Assembly: GCA_036787955.1 (NCBI GenBank)
Contig: DAIQOI010000007.1
Location: 88,326 to 152,325 of the forward strand
Source of the DNA: UBA2336 sp036787955
GTDB lineage: Bacteria; Bacteroidota; Bacteroidia; Cytophagales; Cyclobacteriaceae
Length of the DNA: 64,000 bases
Direction of reading: 5' to 3'
The notes beneath the pieces were generated by a model. The model was not told where the DNA came from and made no database searches. It saw only the letters and a list, made by a program, of their open reading frames with translations. Position 1 is the stretch's first letter. Each line of letters begins with the position of its first letter. Of this stretch, positions 1 through 8,624 are shown piece by piece. A program made the position numbers and the translations under genes.

Positions 1-774
1 TTTCCAGAACGTCCACGTGCCAATTGCAGAAAAATTTGCCTGGACACCTATGTTGCTCCAGAAATCGCCAACCTGAACCATATCAAAGGCCGGTTCGGTG
101 TGCTTAAAATCCATAATCCACGCAAGTGGTATGGTAGTGAGCAGAACGAAAATGGGGGCTGGCATTTTTCGGAAGAAAGGCGATTTAAGATGCGGTAAGC
201 CGAATATGATAAGCAAGCTAAGTACACCTAAAGCGGTAACCCGCAGGTCTTCGTGGACAATTGAATCCGGTATGCGCAGTAGCAATTCAAGCGGCTCCAG
301 CCCTGCCAGGGTTGCCGGGTCAATACCCAACAGGATGTGAATTTGTTTCGAAAAAATAATCAACCCAATGGCGGCCAACATGCCGTGAACTACCGAATGC
401 GGAAAAAAGTCGCTGAGGTTACCGAATTTTAATATGCCCAGCAGAATCTGAATGAAGGCTGCTATGACGATTGCAGCCGATGCCAGCTGCCAGCCTGCAT
501 ATCCCCCGCCCAGTTCGCTTACGGCAGCGGCAGAGATGGTTATTAAACCTGCTGCCGGACCTTTAATGGTAAGCGCACTGCCGGCAAAGATACTGACCAC
601 CAGACCTCCAATCATGGCGGTAAATACACCCATTGCAGGCGGGAATTCACTGGCTCTGGCAATACCCAGGCTTAACGGCAAGGCCAGCAAAAAAACCATA
701 AAACCTGATTGCAGGTCGGCTTTCCAGTTGTTTTTTAATTCGGACAATATAGATGGCGATTTAACGGATTGCAT
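1..774 (-). CDS. SulP-family anion transporter, N-terminal part (cut by window edge)
   Basis: The first 258 residues of a SulP/SLC26 membrane transporter are present; the rest lies beyond base 1. The start is the ATG at 774. The N-terminus has the family pattern: a short cytoplasmic lead, then LPLSLGIARASEFPPAMG in the first helix, then GGLVVSIFAGSALTIKGPAAG, and further hydrophobic spans. SulP proteins carry sulfate, bicarbonate or other anions across the inner membrane, usually coupled to Na+ or H+. The neighbourhood (divergent dabAB carbon pump) suggests bicarbonate rather than sulfate, but this is inference. A small exported-protein gene precedes it by 116 bp on the same strand. Whether a STAS or carbonic anhydrase domain follows cannot be seen. 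Confidence 0.88.
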   Translation of the reverse strand, partial: MQSVKSPSILSELKNNWKADLQSGFMVFLLALPLSLGIARASEFPPAMGVFTAMIGGLVVSIFAGSALTIKGPAAGLITISAAAVSELGGGYAGWQLASAAIVIAAFIQILLGILKFGNLSDFFPHSVVHGMLAAIGLIIFSKQIHILLGIDPATLAGLEPLELLLRIPDSIVHEDLRVTALGVLSLLIIFGLPHLKSPFFRKMPAPIFVLLTTIPLAWIMDFKHTEPAFDMVQVGDFWSNIGVQANFSAIGTWTFWK

Positions 775-890
775 AAGTAAAATATTAAATGGTTCGGGGG
801 GTGATAAATAGATTTGATTAACCAGGTAACAGAAAAATTACCTTAGCCAAGACGCTGCCGCCTGGCTGCTGAAAAACTTAGGTAACAGGA

Positions 891-1226
891 TTACAAGCGA
901 AGGTTGTGGTGGAGAATGTGGTAGGGAGCTAATCGAAAAACGGATTCCGGGCGAAAACAATACAAAGATAAATTGATGAATACCGTATAAGGATTGACCG
1001 TTAAAGTAATCTGCCGGTCCACAGAATTTTTATAGCCCTCTTTGTCCTCGCTGTTTTCTTCGGCATACCCACTGACAGGTGTGTGGATAACAGGCCGGTG
1101 TTGAACCGGCTCAGTAGTGATTACAGTAACAGCATTTTGCGGTGAAACTAAAGTATTTTCTGGCCGGCAGTCATTACCCCAGAATGCCTTAATAACCAAG
1201 AAAAAAATAATTGCAAACGTTTTCAC
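891..1226 (-). CDS. Small exported protein of unknown family, first gene of the SulP operon
   Basis: About 111 residues. The open frame extends to a GTG at 1283, but the GTG at 1226 gives a compact N-terminus MKTFAIIFFLVIKAFWG that looks like a signal peptide or membrane anchor; no ATG is available in frame. After it comes a Pro/Thr-rich, polar stretch and a C-terminus ending HHNLRL with a YC pair about 20 residues before the end. I recognise no family. It lies 116 bp upstream of the SulP gene on the same strand. The divergent gene at 1367 has the same plan (signal-like N-terminus, polar middle, YC, ending NFRL). Function unknown; the gene call itself is moderate because the start is not ATG. 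Confidence 0.5.
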   Translation of the reverse strand: MKTFAIIFFLVIKAFWGNDCRPENTLVSPQNAVTVITTEPVQHRPVIHTPVSGYAEENSEDKEGYKNSVDRQITLTVNPYTVFINLSLYCFRPESVFRLAPYHILHHNLRL

Positions 1227-1326
1227 CCCAACTGTTTTAGTAAAGTTTGGCAAAACTGATAATTTTTTCGGGAAATAATACACATTTTAATGTTTCAAAG
1301 ACGAAAAAGTAACCGTTAAAAAGACA

Positions 1327-1359
1327 TTGTTTATCTCACTGACAAAATTATTACTTTTG
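1327..1359 (+). promoter_or_regulatory. Bacteroidota-type promoter for the small gene-dabA-dabB operon
   Basis: TTG at 1327-1329 and TACTTTTG at 1352-1359 with a 22-bp spacer match the -33/-7 pattern TTG...TAnnTTTG of the Bacteroidota housekeeping sigma factor. The ATG of the small exported protein follows 7 bp later. Confidence 0.6.
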
Positions 1360-1366
1360 CGACAAC

Positions 1367-1723
1367 ATGGTTAAAGGCTGTGGTTTTTCTTCATCGGTAT
1401 ATGCCTTTGCGATTTTTTTCGCGGCCTTCCTATGGTATCCTGTAACCCATGCAGGACATCAGCCTCAGACCAATCAAACCGAGTTGCATGCAGCCGATCA
1501 GGTACCATTACCTTCGGAATTTTATTTTACCGAAGACCCGTCGAAGCTTTTAGAAAAAAATGATATTAAAGAAAAGAAGACGGAAAAGAATCAAACCCTG
1601 ATTAACCACATCTCATCTCTTGTTACACTGCAGTGCAGCGTTCGGATAGTTCAAAATAAATCAGTAGCCTATTGTTCCGAAGCATTTCCTGTCTTTTTGT
1701 TGCAGCGTAATTTCAGACTTTGA
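1367..1723 (+). CDS. Small exported protein of unknown family, first gene of the dabAB operon
   Basis: 118 residues starting with ATG just behind a good promoter. Residues 8-29 form a hydrophobic signal-like segment (VYAFAIFFAAFLWYPVTHA). A Gln/Thr/Lys-rich polar middle follows, then a hydrophobic C-terminal third with a YC pair and the ending QRNFRL. No family recognised. It is 74 bp upstream of dabA on the same strand; the gap holds a short hairpin (GGGTT-TGTG-AACCC, 1745-1758). Its plan resembles that of the divergent small protein in front of the SulP gene. It could be a periplasmic accessory factor of the transporter, or a leader that sets dabA expression; neither is shown. Confidence 0.6.
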   Translation: MVKGCGFSSSVYAFAIFFAAFLWYPVTHAGHQPQTNQTELHAADQVPLPSEFYFTEDPSKLLEKNDIKEKKTEKNQTLINHISSLVTLQCSVRIVQNKSVAYCSEAFPVFLLQRNFRL

Positions 1724-1797
1724 TCTCGTAGGCTGCGCCATTCAGGGTTTGTGAACCCGATTTTCCTTTCCACATTTTTTTCTTATTCATTAATTTT

Positions 1798-4290
1798 ATG
1801 AAGAAATCTGACTTTAAGTTTGACGAACATAAGGTTTTACACAACCTCAAACACTACTTACCTGCACAGTCGCCTCTAAAAGATTTTATTCATCATAACA
1901 CTCTTCATGCTTTTCAAAACAGAAGATTTGATGAGGCTATTTATGCAGCATCTCAAATATTTGGCTATAAAGTTTCGTTGAATCTATCTGAATACCGCGA
2001 TCTGTACAAGGCCGGACAAATACGCGATGAGGTGCTTGACCGCATTATTTCAAAAAGAAAAGGAGAAAAAAATGTATCGTATTGGAAGGAGAAGTTGTTG
2101 AACGGAGTCTACCATCGGCCGCTGCCCCGGATTGGCAGACTTCGGTCGAACTGGAAAAAACTGCATCAGGTAGATTTGGATTCGCTGGTGCACCCGTTGC
2201 TATTCCGTACGCTTTGCAGCTACCTTGACCAAGGTATAGCAATCTGGAATTTTCCTGTGTGGCACAAAGGATTTCTTGCTTCCATTCGCGAGCTTGAACG
2301 GAACAGCTTTATTAGTTTTTTCCGTACACCACGTGCCCGCACCCTGCTGCTTAAAGGTCATTGCACTATCAGACAACTTCTTCGCATTCTGGTTGGCTAT
2401 GATGAATCGCTCTATGAGCAGTATTTGTTCGACCAGCAGTTTGCCCATCAGGGATGGTCGGGCATGGTGGCTGTTATTGAAGAACATCCGGAAGCCTTGC
2501 TTGATCACAGGAAGATATCATTACACGACCTGATTGTTTTTGAACTTTTGCTGGAGATAGATGCGCTGGATTATCATTTCGGTGAATATTGGTTACCACT
2601 TGAACAGGCTCTTGAAGAACGGCCGGTTGGCTTGTTTGAGCCTGTGGAAGTCAGCGAGCTTGACGAGGTAACCATGATGTGGCAGGAAGCCTATGAATGG
2701 AGTTACTACGATGAAGTATTGGCGGCAATCCGGAAAGTACGGCCAGCCGAAAAACCTGCCCGAAAAACATTTCAGGCGGTTTTTTGCATTGACGACCGCG
2801 AGTGCTCGTTCAGACGATGGCTGGAACATACCGATCCGTGTTGTCAAACCTATGGTACTCCGGGCTTCTTCGGTGTGGCGTTTTATTATCAGCCCGATCA
2901 TGGTAAGTTTTTTGAAAAGTTATGTCCGGCTCCTGTTACACCCAAACATCTTATTAAGGAAATAGGTGTGAGACGTAAACACCAGTCGGATGCACATTTT
3001 GGTAAAAAATCCCATTCCTTGTTCAGGGGATGGCTCATCACCCAGACGCTTGGTTTCTGGTCAGCTGTAAAATTGTTCATTAACATTTTCCGTCCTTCTT
3101 TTGGCCCAGCCACTGCTTCTTCGTTTCGGCACATGGAGAAACAATCGAAGCTTACCATTGAGTGCAGCAATCCGGCTTACCAAGAAAAAGGGCTTCAGGT
3201 AGGTTTCACCGTTGATGAAATGACCGATCGGGTTGAAAAACTGTTGAGAAGCATTGGGCTTGTTTCCGACTTTGCCCCGATTGTTTATGTAATCGGTCAT
3301 GGATCCAGCAGTGTGAACAATCCCCATTATGCGGCCTATGATTGCGGTGCCTGCTCAGGTCGCCCGGGGTCGGTTAACGCCCGGGTATTTTGTTACATGG
3401 CCAATCATCCCGAGGTGAGAGCAAAACTGAACGACCGGGGCATATCAATTCCGGATAATACTATTTTTATAGGAGGTCTTCACGATACCACGCGTGATGA
3501 AATTCAGTTTTTTGATGAGGAAACGCTTCGGTTGCAACATCGTGAACTACATCACTATTATACCGGAATTTTTAATCAGGCCCTATCTCTCAATGCCAAA
3601 GAGCGTTCACGAAGATTTATACTGGTTGATACGCGTAAGCCACCCGAAGAAGTACATAAGCATGTAAAATTACGATCGGTTTCCTTATTCGAACCACGAC
3701 CGGAGCTGAACCATGCCACCAACGCGCTGTGCATCATCGGACGCAGGGAGTTAAACAGATGTTTGTTCCTGGACCGGCGGGCGTTTCTTAACTCGTATGA
3801 CTATCGCCTGGACCCCGATGGCAAGATACTCCAGGATATTCTTCGTCCAGCCGCACCTGTTTGCGGGGGTATCAACCTGGAATACTTTTTTTCACGCACC
3901 GACAATCAGAAACTGGGTGCCGGCACCAAGTTGCCGCATAACGTTATGGGGCTAATCGGTGTTGCCAACGGAATTGATGGCGACCTGCGCCCAGGCCTGC
4001 CATCACAGATGATAGAGGTACACGACCCGGTACGTTTATTGATGATAGTTGAACATTATCCCGAAATAGTGCTGAAGGTTATTCAACAGGATTCTTCAAC
4101 GTATGAATGGTTTGCCAATCAGTGGATTCACCTCATCGCATTTCATCCCGACAACCGTGACCTTTTTGTATTCTATAATAATCAGTTTACAAAATATGAA
4201 CCCATTAAAAATGCATTGGCCTTTGTTCAGAATCTGGAGTCGCTTGTGGAATTACATCATGAAAACTTACCGGTATTTCAACTGTGCTGA
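1798..4290 (+). CDS. dabA: DabA, inorganic-carbon pump catalytic subunit (DUF2309)
   Basis: 830 residues, the usual length for DabA (formerly DUF2309/UPF0753). DabA is a beta-carbonic-anhydrase-like zinc protein that, on the cytoplasmic face, converts CO2 to bicarbonate in a vectorial way driven by the ion gradient through its membrane partner DabB. The zinc/active-site residues are visible: C330-I-D332 in AVFCIDDREC, then H501 in VIGHGSSS and C516 in YDCGACSG. The 15-residue spacing of H and C fits the family. dabB begins 2 bp after the stop, so the two are translationally coupled. In a presumably heterotrophic organism the pump would feed bicarbonate to carboxylases (inference; an acyl-CoA carboxylase subunit lies at 43-45 kb). 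Confidence 0.95.
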   Translation: MKKSDFKFDEHKVLHNLKHYLPAQSPLKDFIHHNTLHAFQNRRFDEAIYAASQIFGYKVSLNLSEYRDLYKAGQIRDEVLDRIISKRKGEKNVSYWKEKLLNGVYHRPLPRIGRLRSNWKKLHQVDLDSLVHPLLFRTLCSYLDQGIAIWNFPVWHKGFLASIRELERNSFISFFRTPRARTLLLKGHCTIRQLLRILVGYDESLYEQYLFDQQFAHQGWSGMVAVIEEHPEALLDHRKISLHDLIVFELLLEIDALDYHFGEYWLPLEQALEERPVGLFEPVEVSELDEVTMMWQEAYEWSYYDEVLAAIRKVRPAEKPARKTFQAVFCIDDRECSFRRWLEHTDPCCQTYGTPGFFGVAFYYQPDHGKFFEKLCPAPVTPKHLIKEIGVRRKHQSDAHFGKKSHSLFRGWLITQTLGFWSAVKLFINIFRPSFGPATASSFRHMEKQSKLTIECSNPAYQEKGLQVGFTVDEMTDRVEKLLRSIGLVSDFAPIVYVIGHGSSSVNNPHYAAYDCGACSGRPGSVNARVFCYMANHPEVRAKLNDRGISIPDNTIFIGGLHDTTRDEIQFFDEETLRLQHRELHHYYTGIFNQALSLNAKERSRRFILVDTRKPPEEVHKHVKLRSVSLFEPRPELNHATNALCIIGRRELNRCLFLDRRAFLNSYDYRLDPDGKILQDILRPAAPVCGGINLEYFFSRTDNQKLGAGTKLPHNVMGLIGVANGIDGDLRPGLPSQMIEVHDPVRLLMIVEHYPEIVLKVIQQDSSTYEWFANQWIHLIAFHPDNRDLFVFYNNQFTKYEPIKNALAFVQNLESLVELHHENLPVFQLC

Positions 4291-4292
4291 TT

Positions 4293-6161
4293 ATGGAACA
4301 TGTAATTAAAATTTTTATTCTTCTTCCGCTTGGTGCGTTCGCAGTAAGCTTGTTTATACCACGTAAACGGGAAGAATTGCTGGCTGCGTGGGTTTATGGC
4401 ACCGCTGGTATGCATATGCTGGGTTTTCAGGTTTTTGCAGTTTACTGGTTATGGCGTGGTATGCCCACTATAAATATTCCGGAAATAGTCGTGTACCGGT
4501 CGGATAACTATACTTTCTTAATTGATTTTTATTTCGACAAGGTTACTGCAGTTTATCTGTTTACCGGTTCGATGCTCACTTTTCTGGTTACATTGTACAG
4601 TCGTTATTATCTGCATCGCGAACCAGGTTATAAAAGATTTTTCAATACAATACTTTTTTTCTATCTCGGCTATAATCTGATTTTATTCAGCGGAAACTTT
4701 GAAACGCTTTTTGTAGGATGGGAGATTCTTGGAATTTCCTCTTTTTTGCTCATCGCTTTTTACCGCGACAGGTACCTTCCTGTTAAGAATGCCGTAAAGG
4801 TTTTTTCCATTTATCGCGTGGGGGATGTAGGCTTGATTCTTGCCATGTGGATGAGCCATCACCTCTTTGATGAAAATATTGCTTTTCTAAAACTGAACAA
4901 TTACGAGCTGGTAAGCAGCTATCTGCAGCAACACAGTTTAGTAGGTATCGGTATATCGCTGGCGTTGCTTATTTCGGCCGCTGCCAAGTCGGCACAATTG
5001 CCTTTTTCAACCTGGTTGCCACGTGCAATGGAAGGCCCAACGCCTTCCAGTGCTATTTTTTATGGATCACTTTCAGTACACATGGGGGTGTTTTTATTGA
5101 TGCGTACCTTTCCGTTGTGGGAACATCAGTTATCGGTAAGAATTGTGATCGGATTATTGGGATTGCTTACGGCAATCGCTGCTACCGGCATGGCCAGGGT
5201 TCAGTCATCTGTTAAAAGTCAGATAGCTTATGCATCTATTGCGCAAATTGGATTAATTTTCATTGAAGTAGCGCTTGGCTGGCACTATGTGGCATTACTG
5301 CACTTTGCCGGTAATGCCTTTCTGCGCACATATCAGCTTCTTGTATCTCCTTCAGTTGTAAGCTACCGCATTCGCGAACAATTCTATCATTTTATACCGC
5401 GTCAGCACACTATTGAAGACTCGCTGCCCAGACGTCTTGAATACTCAGTGTACATTTTGTGCCTGAAGGAAATGAATCTCGATGCCCTTATGTATAACTA
5501 TTTGTGGAATCCGCTGAAATACACCGGCAAGAAGCTGGGACAACTTACTACAAAAAAAGTGATGTGGCTTTTCATACCGGTGTATCTGGCTGGTGTTGTG
5601 GGGTTGATGAAAGTTAGCCCCTATCCCCAATGGATATATCCTTTTATGCCGGTATTCTTTTCTGTTTTAGGAGTGGTGCTGGTTTTGCGTTCGTTTACCG
5701 AACGTATCCATGCGCGCATGGCATGGATAATGGTTATATTAAATCATTACAGTGTTGCATTGGCCGTTGCATATAATGAAACAGCTCATGCGCAACATTT
5801 TATAATGTATCTCAGTGGAGTTACCGTATTCGGACTTATCGGTTATTTTGTTTTACGCAAATTGAAATACCTGGAAGGAAGCATTGACCTGGACAGGTTT
5901 CATGGACACGTTTACAAACACCCTAAACTTGCATTGGTCTTGTTAATCTGTAGCCTGGGTGTATCAGGCTTTCCTATATCGCCCACCTTTGTAGGCGAGG
6001 ATCTTATTTTTATGCATATTCATACCAATCAAATTGGCATTGCCTTTTTGCTGGCTCTAAGCTTCGTAGTTGACGGACTTGCTATTATTCGAATCTATGC
6101 GCGTGTGTTTCTTGGCCCGCACAGCAAGTCAGTTTATGAGATGGCTTACCGGTCTTCCTGA
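4293..6161 (+). CDS. dabB: DabB, proton-channel-like membrane subunit (NuoL/MrpA-like)
   Basis: About 622 residues with some fourteen hydrophobic segments and the proton-conducting membrane transporter domain shared with NADH dehydrogenase subunit 5 (NuoL) and MrpA. Typical family stretches are GWEILGISSFLLIAFYR and AAAKSAQLPFSTWLPRAMEG, with PTPSSAIFYGSLSVHMG. The open frame could start at a GTG at 4284 overlapping dabA, but the ATG at 4293, 2 bp after the dabA stop, is preferred. Together with DabA it forms an energy-coupled CO2/bicarbonate uptake complex in the inner membrane. The C-terminal part (after about residue 350) is the divergent cytoplasm-facing region usual in DabB. Confidence 0.92.
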   Translation: MEHVIKIFILLPLGAFAVSLFIPRKREELLAAWVYGTAGMHMLGFQVFAVYWLWRGMPTINIPEIVVYRSDNYTFLIDFYFDKVTAVYLFTGSMLTFLVTLYSRYYLHREPGYKRFFNTILFFYLGYNLILFSGNFETLFVGWEILGISSFLLIAFYRDRYLPVKNAVKVFSIYRVGDVGLILAMWMSHHLFDENIAFLKLNNYELVSSYLQQHSLVGIGISLALLISAAAKSAQLPFSTWLPRAMEGPTPSSAIFYGSLSVHMGVFLLMRTFPLWEHQLSVRIVIGLLGLLTAIAATGMARVQSSVKSQIAYASIAQIGLIFIEVALGWHYVALLHFAGNAFLRTYQLLVSPSVVSYRIREQFYHFIPRQHTIEDSLPRRLEYSVYILCLKEMNLDALMYNYLWNPLKYTGKKLGQLTTKKVMWLFIPVYLAGVVGLMKVSPYPQWIYPFMPVFFSVLGVVLVLRSFTERIHARMAWIMVILNHYSVALAVAYNETAHAQHFIMYLSGVTVFGLIGYFVLRKLKYLEGSIDLDRFHGHVYKHPKLALVLLICSLGVSGFPISPTFVGEDLIFMHIHTNQIGIAFLLALSFVVDGLAIIRIYARVFLGPHSKSVYEMAYRSS

Positions 6162-6237
6162 GCAGAAATGCCGGATGATCCATAGTTAATTTTAACCATC
6201 AACCTACCAGCTATACAGAAACTATGGTTTGAGAAAT

Positions 6238-6302
6238 CGGAATATTCATTACCGGCCGTTTATTAATATCCTGTTATTGCCGGCGGGTTAATGAATATTC
6301 CG
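6238..6302. repeat. Inverted repeat between convergent genes, possible bidirectional terminator
   Basis: CGGAATATTCATTA at 6238-6251 and its exact complement TAATGAATATTCCG at 6289-6302, with an inner imperfect CCGGCCG/CCGGCGGG pairing. It lies between the ends of dabB (+) and the barrel gene (-). There is no strong T run, so a terminator role is only likely. Confidence 0.5.
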
Positions 6303-6311
6303 GATGCAATA

Positions 6312-6995
6312 TTAATTTCCTATGAGGAATCCTATGCTCACCTGTATTGCCCGGTTTTTCGAGCTCACTTGGCTGTCTTTATTGTATTCGGTAAATCCAA
6401 GGCCGTAGCGCAAGTCAACCATCAGTTTGTTGGCTATAAGTAGCCCGCCTCCAAACTGAAGGCCGACATCTGTCTTTTCTTCGATGTATTGATCATAACC
6501 TTCGTATCCTTCCGGCTCTTTTTCAAACTTTACTTTAAAATCAATTTTTTCCGTATAGGGGCCGTTCCCGAAGTCAGCCGTATATTCTCTGTTGCCTTTG
6601 CCGCCCAGTCCCAGGGCGAAGGAAGGCCCGGCACTTAAGTATATCCGCAAAGCATCAGGTCCCATCATATACTTAAAGAGAACCGGAAGTTCAAGGTAGT
6701 TTAACGTTACTTTGGTAGTTTCGGAGACACTAAATGAACCGCCACTGTAGGAATACTTAGAAGTGGATCCCTTTTGAATAAAAAGAAGTTCGGGCTGAAT
6801 GGCGAAGTTGCCAAAGTTTACTTGATAGCCAGCGCCTACCAGAAAACCGGCTTTCAGTTGCTCTTTCAAATCGCCTTGATCGAAGTTTAGATCGGATGAT
6901 GCGGTGGTGATAGAAAATCCCGTTTTCGGAAAAAACTGACCATATGTTGCAAATGCAGCGATGGCAACAAGCAGGGTGCATATAATTTTTTTCAT
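6312..6995 (-). CDS. PorT-like outer membrane beta-barrel protein
   Basis: 227 residues with a clean signal peptide (MKKIICTLLVAIAAFATYG, cleavage before Q). The mature part has alternating amphipathic strands, such as FAIQPELLFIQKGS and NYLELPVLFKYM, and ends with a strand (IQVSIGFLIGN), as in the PorT / OMP_b-brl family common in Bacteroidota. These eight-strand-type barrels sit in the outer membrane; most have no known substrate. It is transcribed convergently to dabB and alone, with a TAATTTTG -7 element 17 bp upstream. Confidence 0.8.
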   Translation of the reverse strand: MKKIICTLLVAIAAFATYGQFFPKTGFSITTASSDLNFDQGDLKEQLKAGFLVGAGYQVNFGNFAIQPELLFIQKGSTSKYSYSGGSFSVSETTKVTLNYLELPVLFKYMMGPDALRIYLSAGPSFALGLGGKGNREYTADFGNGPYTEKIDFKVKFEKEPEGYEGYDQYIEEKTDVGLQFGGGLLIANKLMVDLRYGLGFTEYNKDSQVSSKNRAIQVSIGFLIGN

Positions 6996-7011
6996 AGGAT
7001 TTGGGGTTTAT

Positions 7012-7019
7012 CAAAATTA
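7012..7019 (-). promoter_or_regulatory. -7 element (TAATTTTG) of the PorT-like gene
   Basis: On the minus strand TAATTTTG matches TAnnTTTG, 17 bp before the ATG. No clear -33 TTG was found at the usual distance. Confidence 0.4.
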
Positions 7020-7034
7020 AACATTTTGGGGTAA

Positions 7035-8084
7035 TTATAAATGATTATACAGAAAATCCATTAATCGCGCTATTTCGCTGCGTTTCAGGGCGGGAAAATT
7101 AGCAATACGGAAAGTATTTTGTTTCCATGATCCGTACCCTTCGCCCAGTATCAAGCCTGCTTCGCGCGCCTTCTCTTTTAATTCGGTAAGAATTTTAGGT
7201 TGTGTTTCGATGGTCAGCACCGTGTACGACCTCACATTTTTGTTCTGTATCAGAAAATTCAGGTTAGAACTTTTTTCGTCAAAAAACCGCTCCCACTTCC
7301 TGAACCTGCCGCGGATGGTTTTTTCTATACGAGCAATGTCCTTGATATCCTGTAATACCCGCATCATCAGATAAATGCCCAGCACATTTGGTGTATAAGA
7401 AGTCTGATTGCGTTGTCGCATTTCTTCCAAGAGGAGAAGACTGTTGTAATGCTTCCGGTTGTTGATATGTTCAGCTTTTTGGATAGCTGCCGGTGAGCAG
7501 ATCAGAACGCCCAGTCCGGCAGGCAGCCCGAAACATTTTTGAACAGAAGCAAACCAGACATCAGCTGCGTGCCAGTCGAGTTTTATCCCTCCCATAGATG
7601 AAGTAGCATCTACCGCCAGCAGGGTTCCGGGATTAAGCCGGCGGATTTTCTGAATGATTTGGTTTTTTACCTGGGTACCATTTGAAGTTTCGTTCTGGGT
7701 TATGCAGATAACATCCGCACCGGAATATTTTACTGCTGGCAGTGTGCTCTGCATGTCAAATGGCAAGGCTTTCGCATCATTCAGTTGTGAAGCATAGCTG
7801 TGCCATTTCCGTCCGAAGGCACCATTAAACAAATGGATGCTTTGTGTTTCAGTAAGCGACTGCGCAATGATTTCCCAGCATTCAGTAGCCGATGAAACGA
7901 AATAGAGTGCATATTGATCCGGCAGAAAAAGTTTTTCCTGAAAAAGCTCAGTGGTTGTCCGGTACAGGTTCATGAATGCCTCGCTCCGGTGATTGATGCT
8001 TACAACACCTTCCTTGCAGGCATCGGCCATATAACGTGCAACTTTCGGATAAATACGCGATGGCCCGGGATAGAAAGAAATCAT
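7035..8084 (-). CDS. Class V aminotransferase, phosphoserine aminotransferase-like
   Basis: 349 residues starting MISFYPGPSRIYP, the N-terminal signature of SerC/alanine-glyoxylate aminotransferase-like class V enzymes. The pyridoxal phosphate lysine is K183 in SVQKCFGLPAGLG; VDATSSMGG contributes the cofactor-binding aspartate. The protein probably moves an amino group between a small amino acid (phosphoserine, serine or alanine) and an oxo acid in the cytoplasm; the exact substrate cannot be told. It is downstream of aroQ on the same strand (21 bp gap), so they form an operon. Confidence 0.8.
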   Translation of the reverse strand: MISFYPGPSRIYPKVARYMADACKEGVVSINHRSEAFMNLYRTTTELFQEKLFLPDQYALYFVSSATECWEIIAQSLTETQSIHLFNGAFGRKWHSYASQLNDAKALPFDMQSTLPAVKYSGADVICITQNETSNGTQVKNQIIQKIRRLNPGTLLAVDATSSMGGIKLDWHAADVWFASVQKCFGLPAGLGVLICSPAAIQKAEHINNRKHYNSLLLLEEMRQRNQTSYTPNVLGIYLMMRVLQDIKDIARIEKTIRGRFRKWERFFDEKSSNLNFLIQNKNVRSYTVLTIETQPKILTELKEKAREAGLILGEGYGSWKQNTFRIANFPALKRSEIARLMDFLYNHL

Positions 8085-8105
8085 AACACGAAACTTATCC
8101 TGAAA

Positions 8106-8531
8106 TTATTTACGGCCAGTCAGAAAATAAGTTATCCCCAAGGCATATCCCTCCAGGCCCAGTCCTGCAATAAGGCCTATACATTTGGAAGTAATGAGGC
8201 TTTTATGACGGAATTCCTCGCGGGCATATACGTTGGAAATGTGTATTTCCAGCACGGGAGTGCTGATGGCAGCTATGGCATCATGCAGAGCCACCGATGT
8301 GTGGGTATAGCCTCCCGGATTGAACAGTATGCCATCAAAGGTAAAACCGGTTTCATGCAGTTTGTTTATCAACTCACCTTCAATATTCGATTGATAATAA
8401 TGCAGTTCGGCCTGCGGAAACCGGTACCTCAGTTCTTCCAGATAATTTTCAAAATCCCTGCTGCCGTAAATGGATTCCTCACGGATACCAAGGAGATTGA
8501 GGTTAGGGCCGTTGATAATCTGCAACTTCAT
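8106..8531 (-). CDS. aroQ: Type II 3-dehydroquinate dehydratase
   Basis: 141 residues. The frame is open further upstream, but the ATG at 8531 gives the standard N-terminus MKLQIINGPNLNLLG and the usual length. It dehydrates 3-dehydroquinate to 3-dehydroshikimate, step three of the shikimate pathway. The flexible-lid tyrosine is Y22 (ESIYGS), and the catalytic His lies in NPGGYTHTSVALHDAI. The later shikimate genes (DAHP synthase, aroB, aroA) are clustered 44 kb away, so this one is scattered. It is divergent from xerD, with 93 bp between the start codons. Confidence 0.95.
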   Translation of the reverse strand: MKLQIINGPNLNLLGIREESIYGSRDFENYLEELRYRFPQAELHYYQSNIEGELINKLHETGFTFDGILFNPGGYTHTSVALHDAIAAISTPVLEIHISNVYAREEFRHKSLITSKCIGLIAGLGLEGYALGITYFLTGRK

Positions 8532-8600
8532 AACAGCAAAGTTGGTAAGGAAATTACGTAAATAAAACAGCAGGATTAAGCGAAAGCCGCTTGCGTGAGG

Positions 8601-8608
8601 TAAATTTG
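8601..8608 (+). promoter_or_regulatory. -7 element (TAAATTTG) for xerD
   Basis: TAAATTTG matches TAnnTTTG and lies 16 bp before the chosen ATG at 8625, which supports that start over the TTG at 8610. Confidence 0.45.
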
Positions 8609-8624
8609 CTTGTCCGAACCACAC

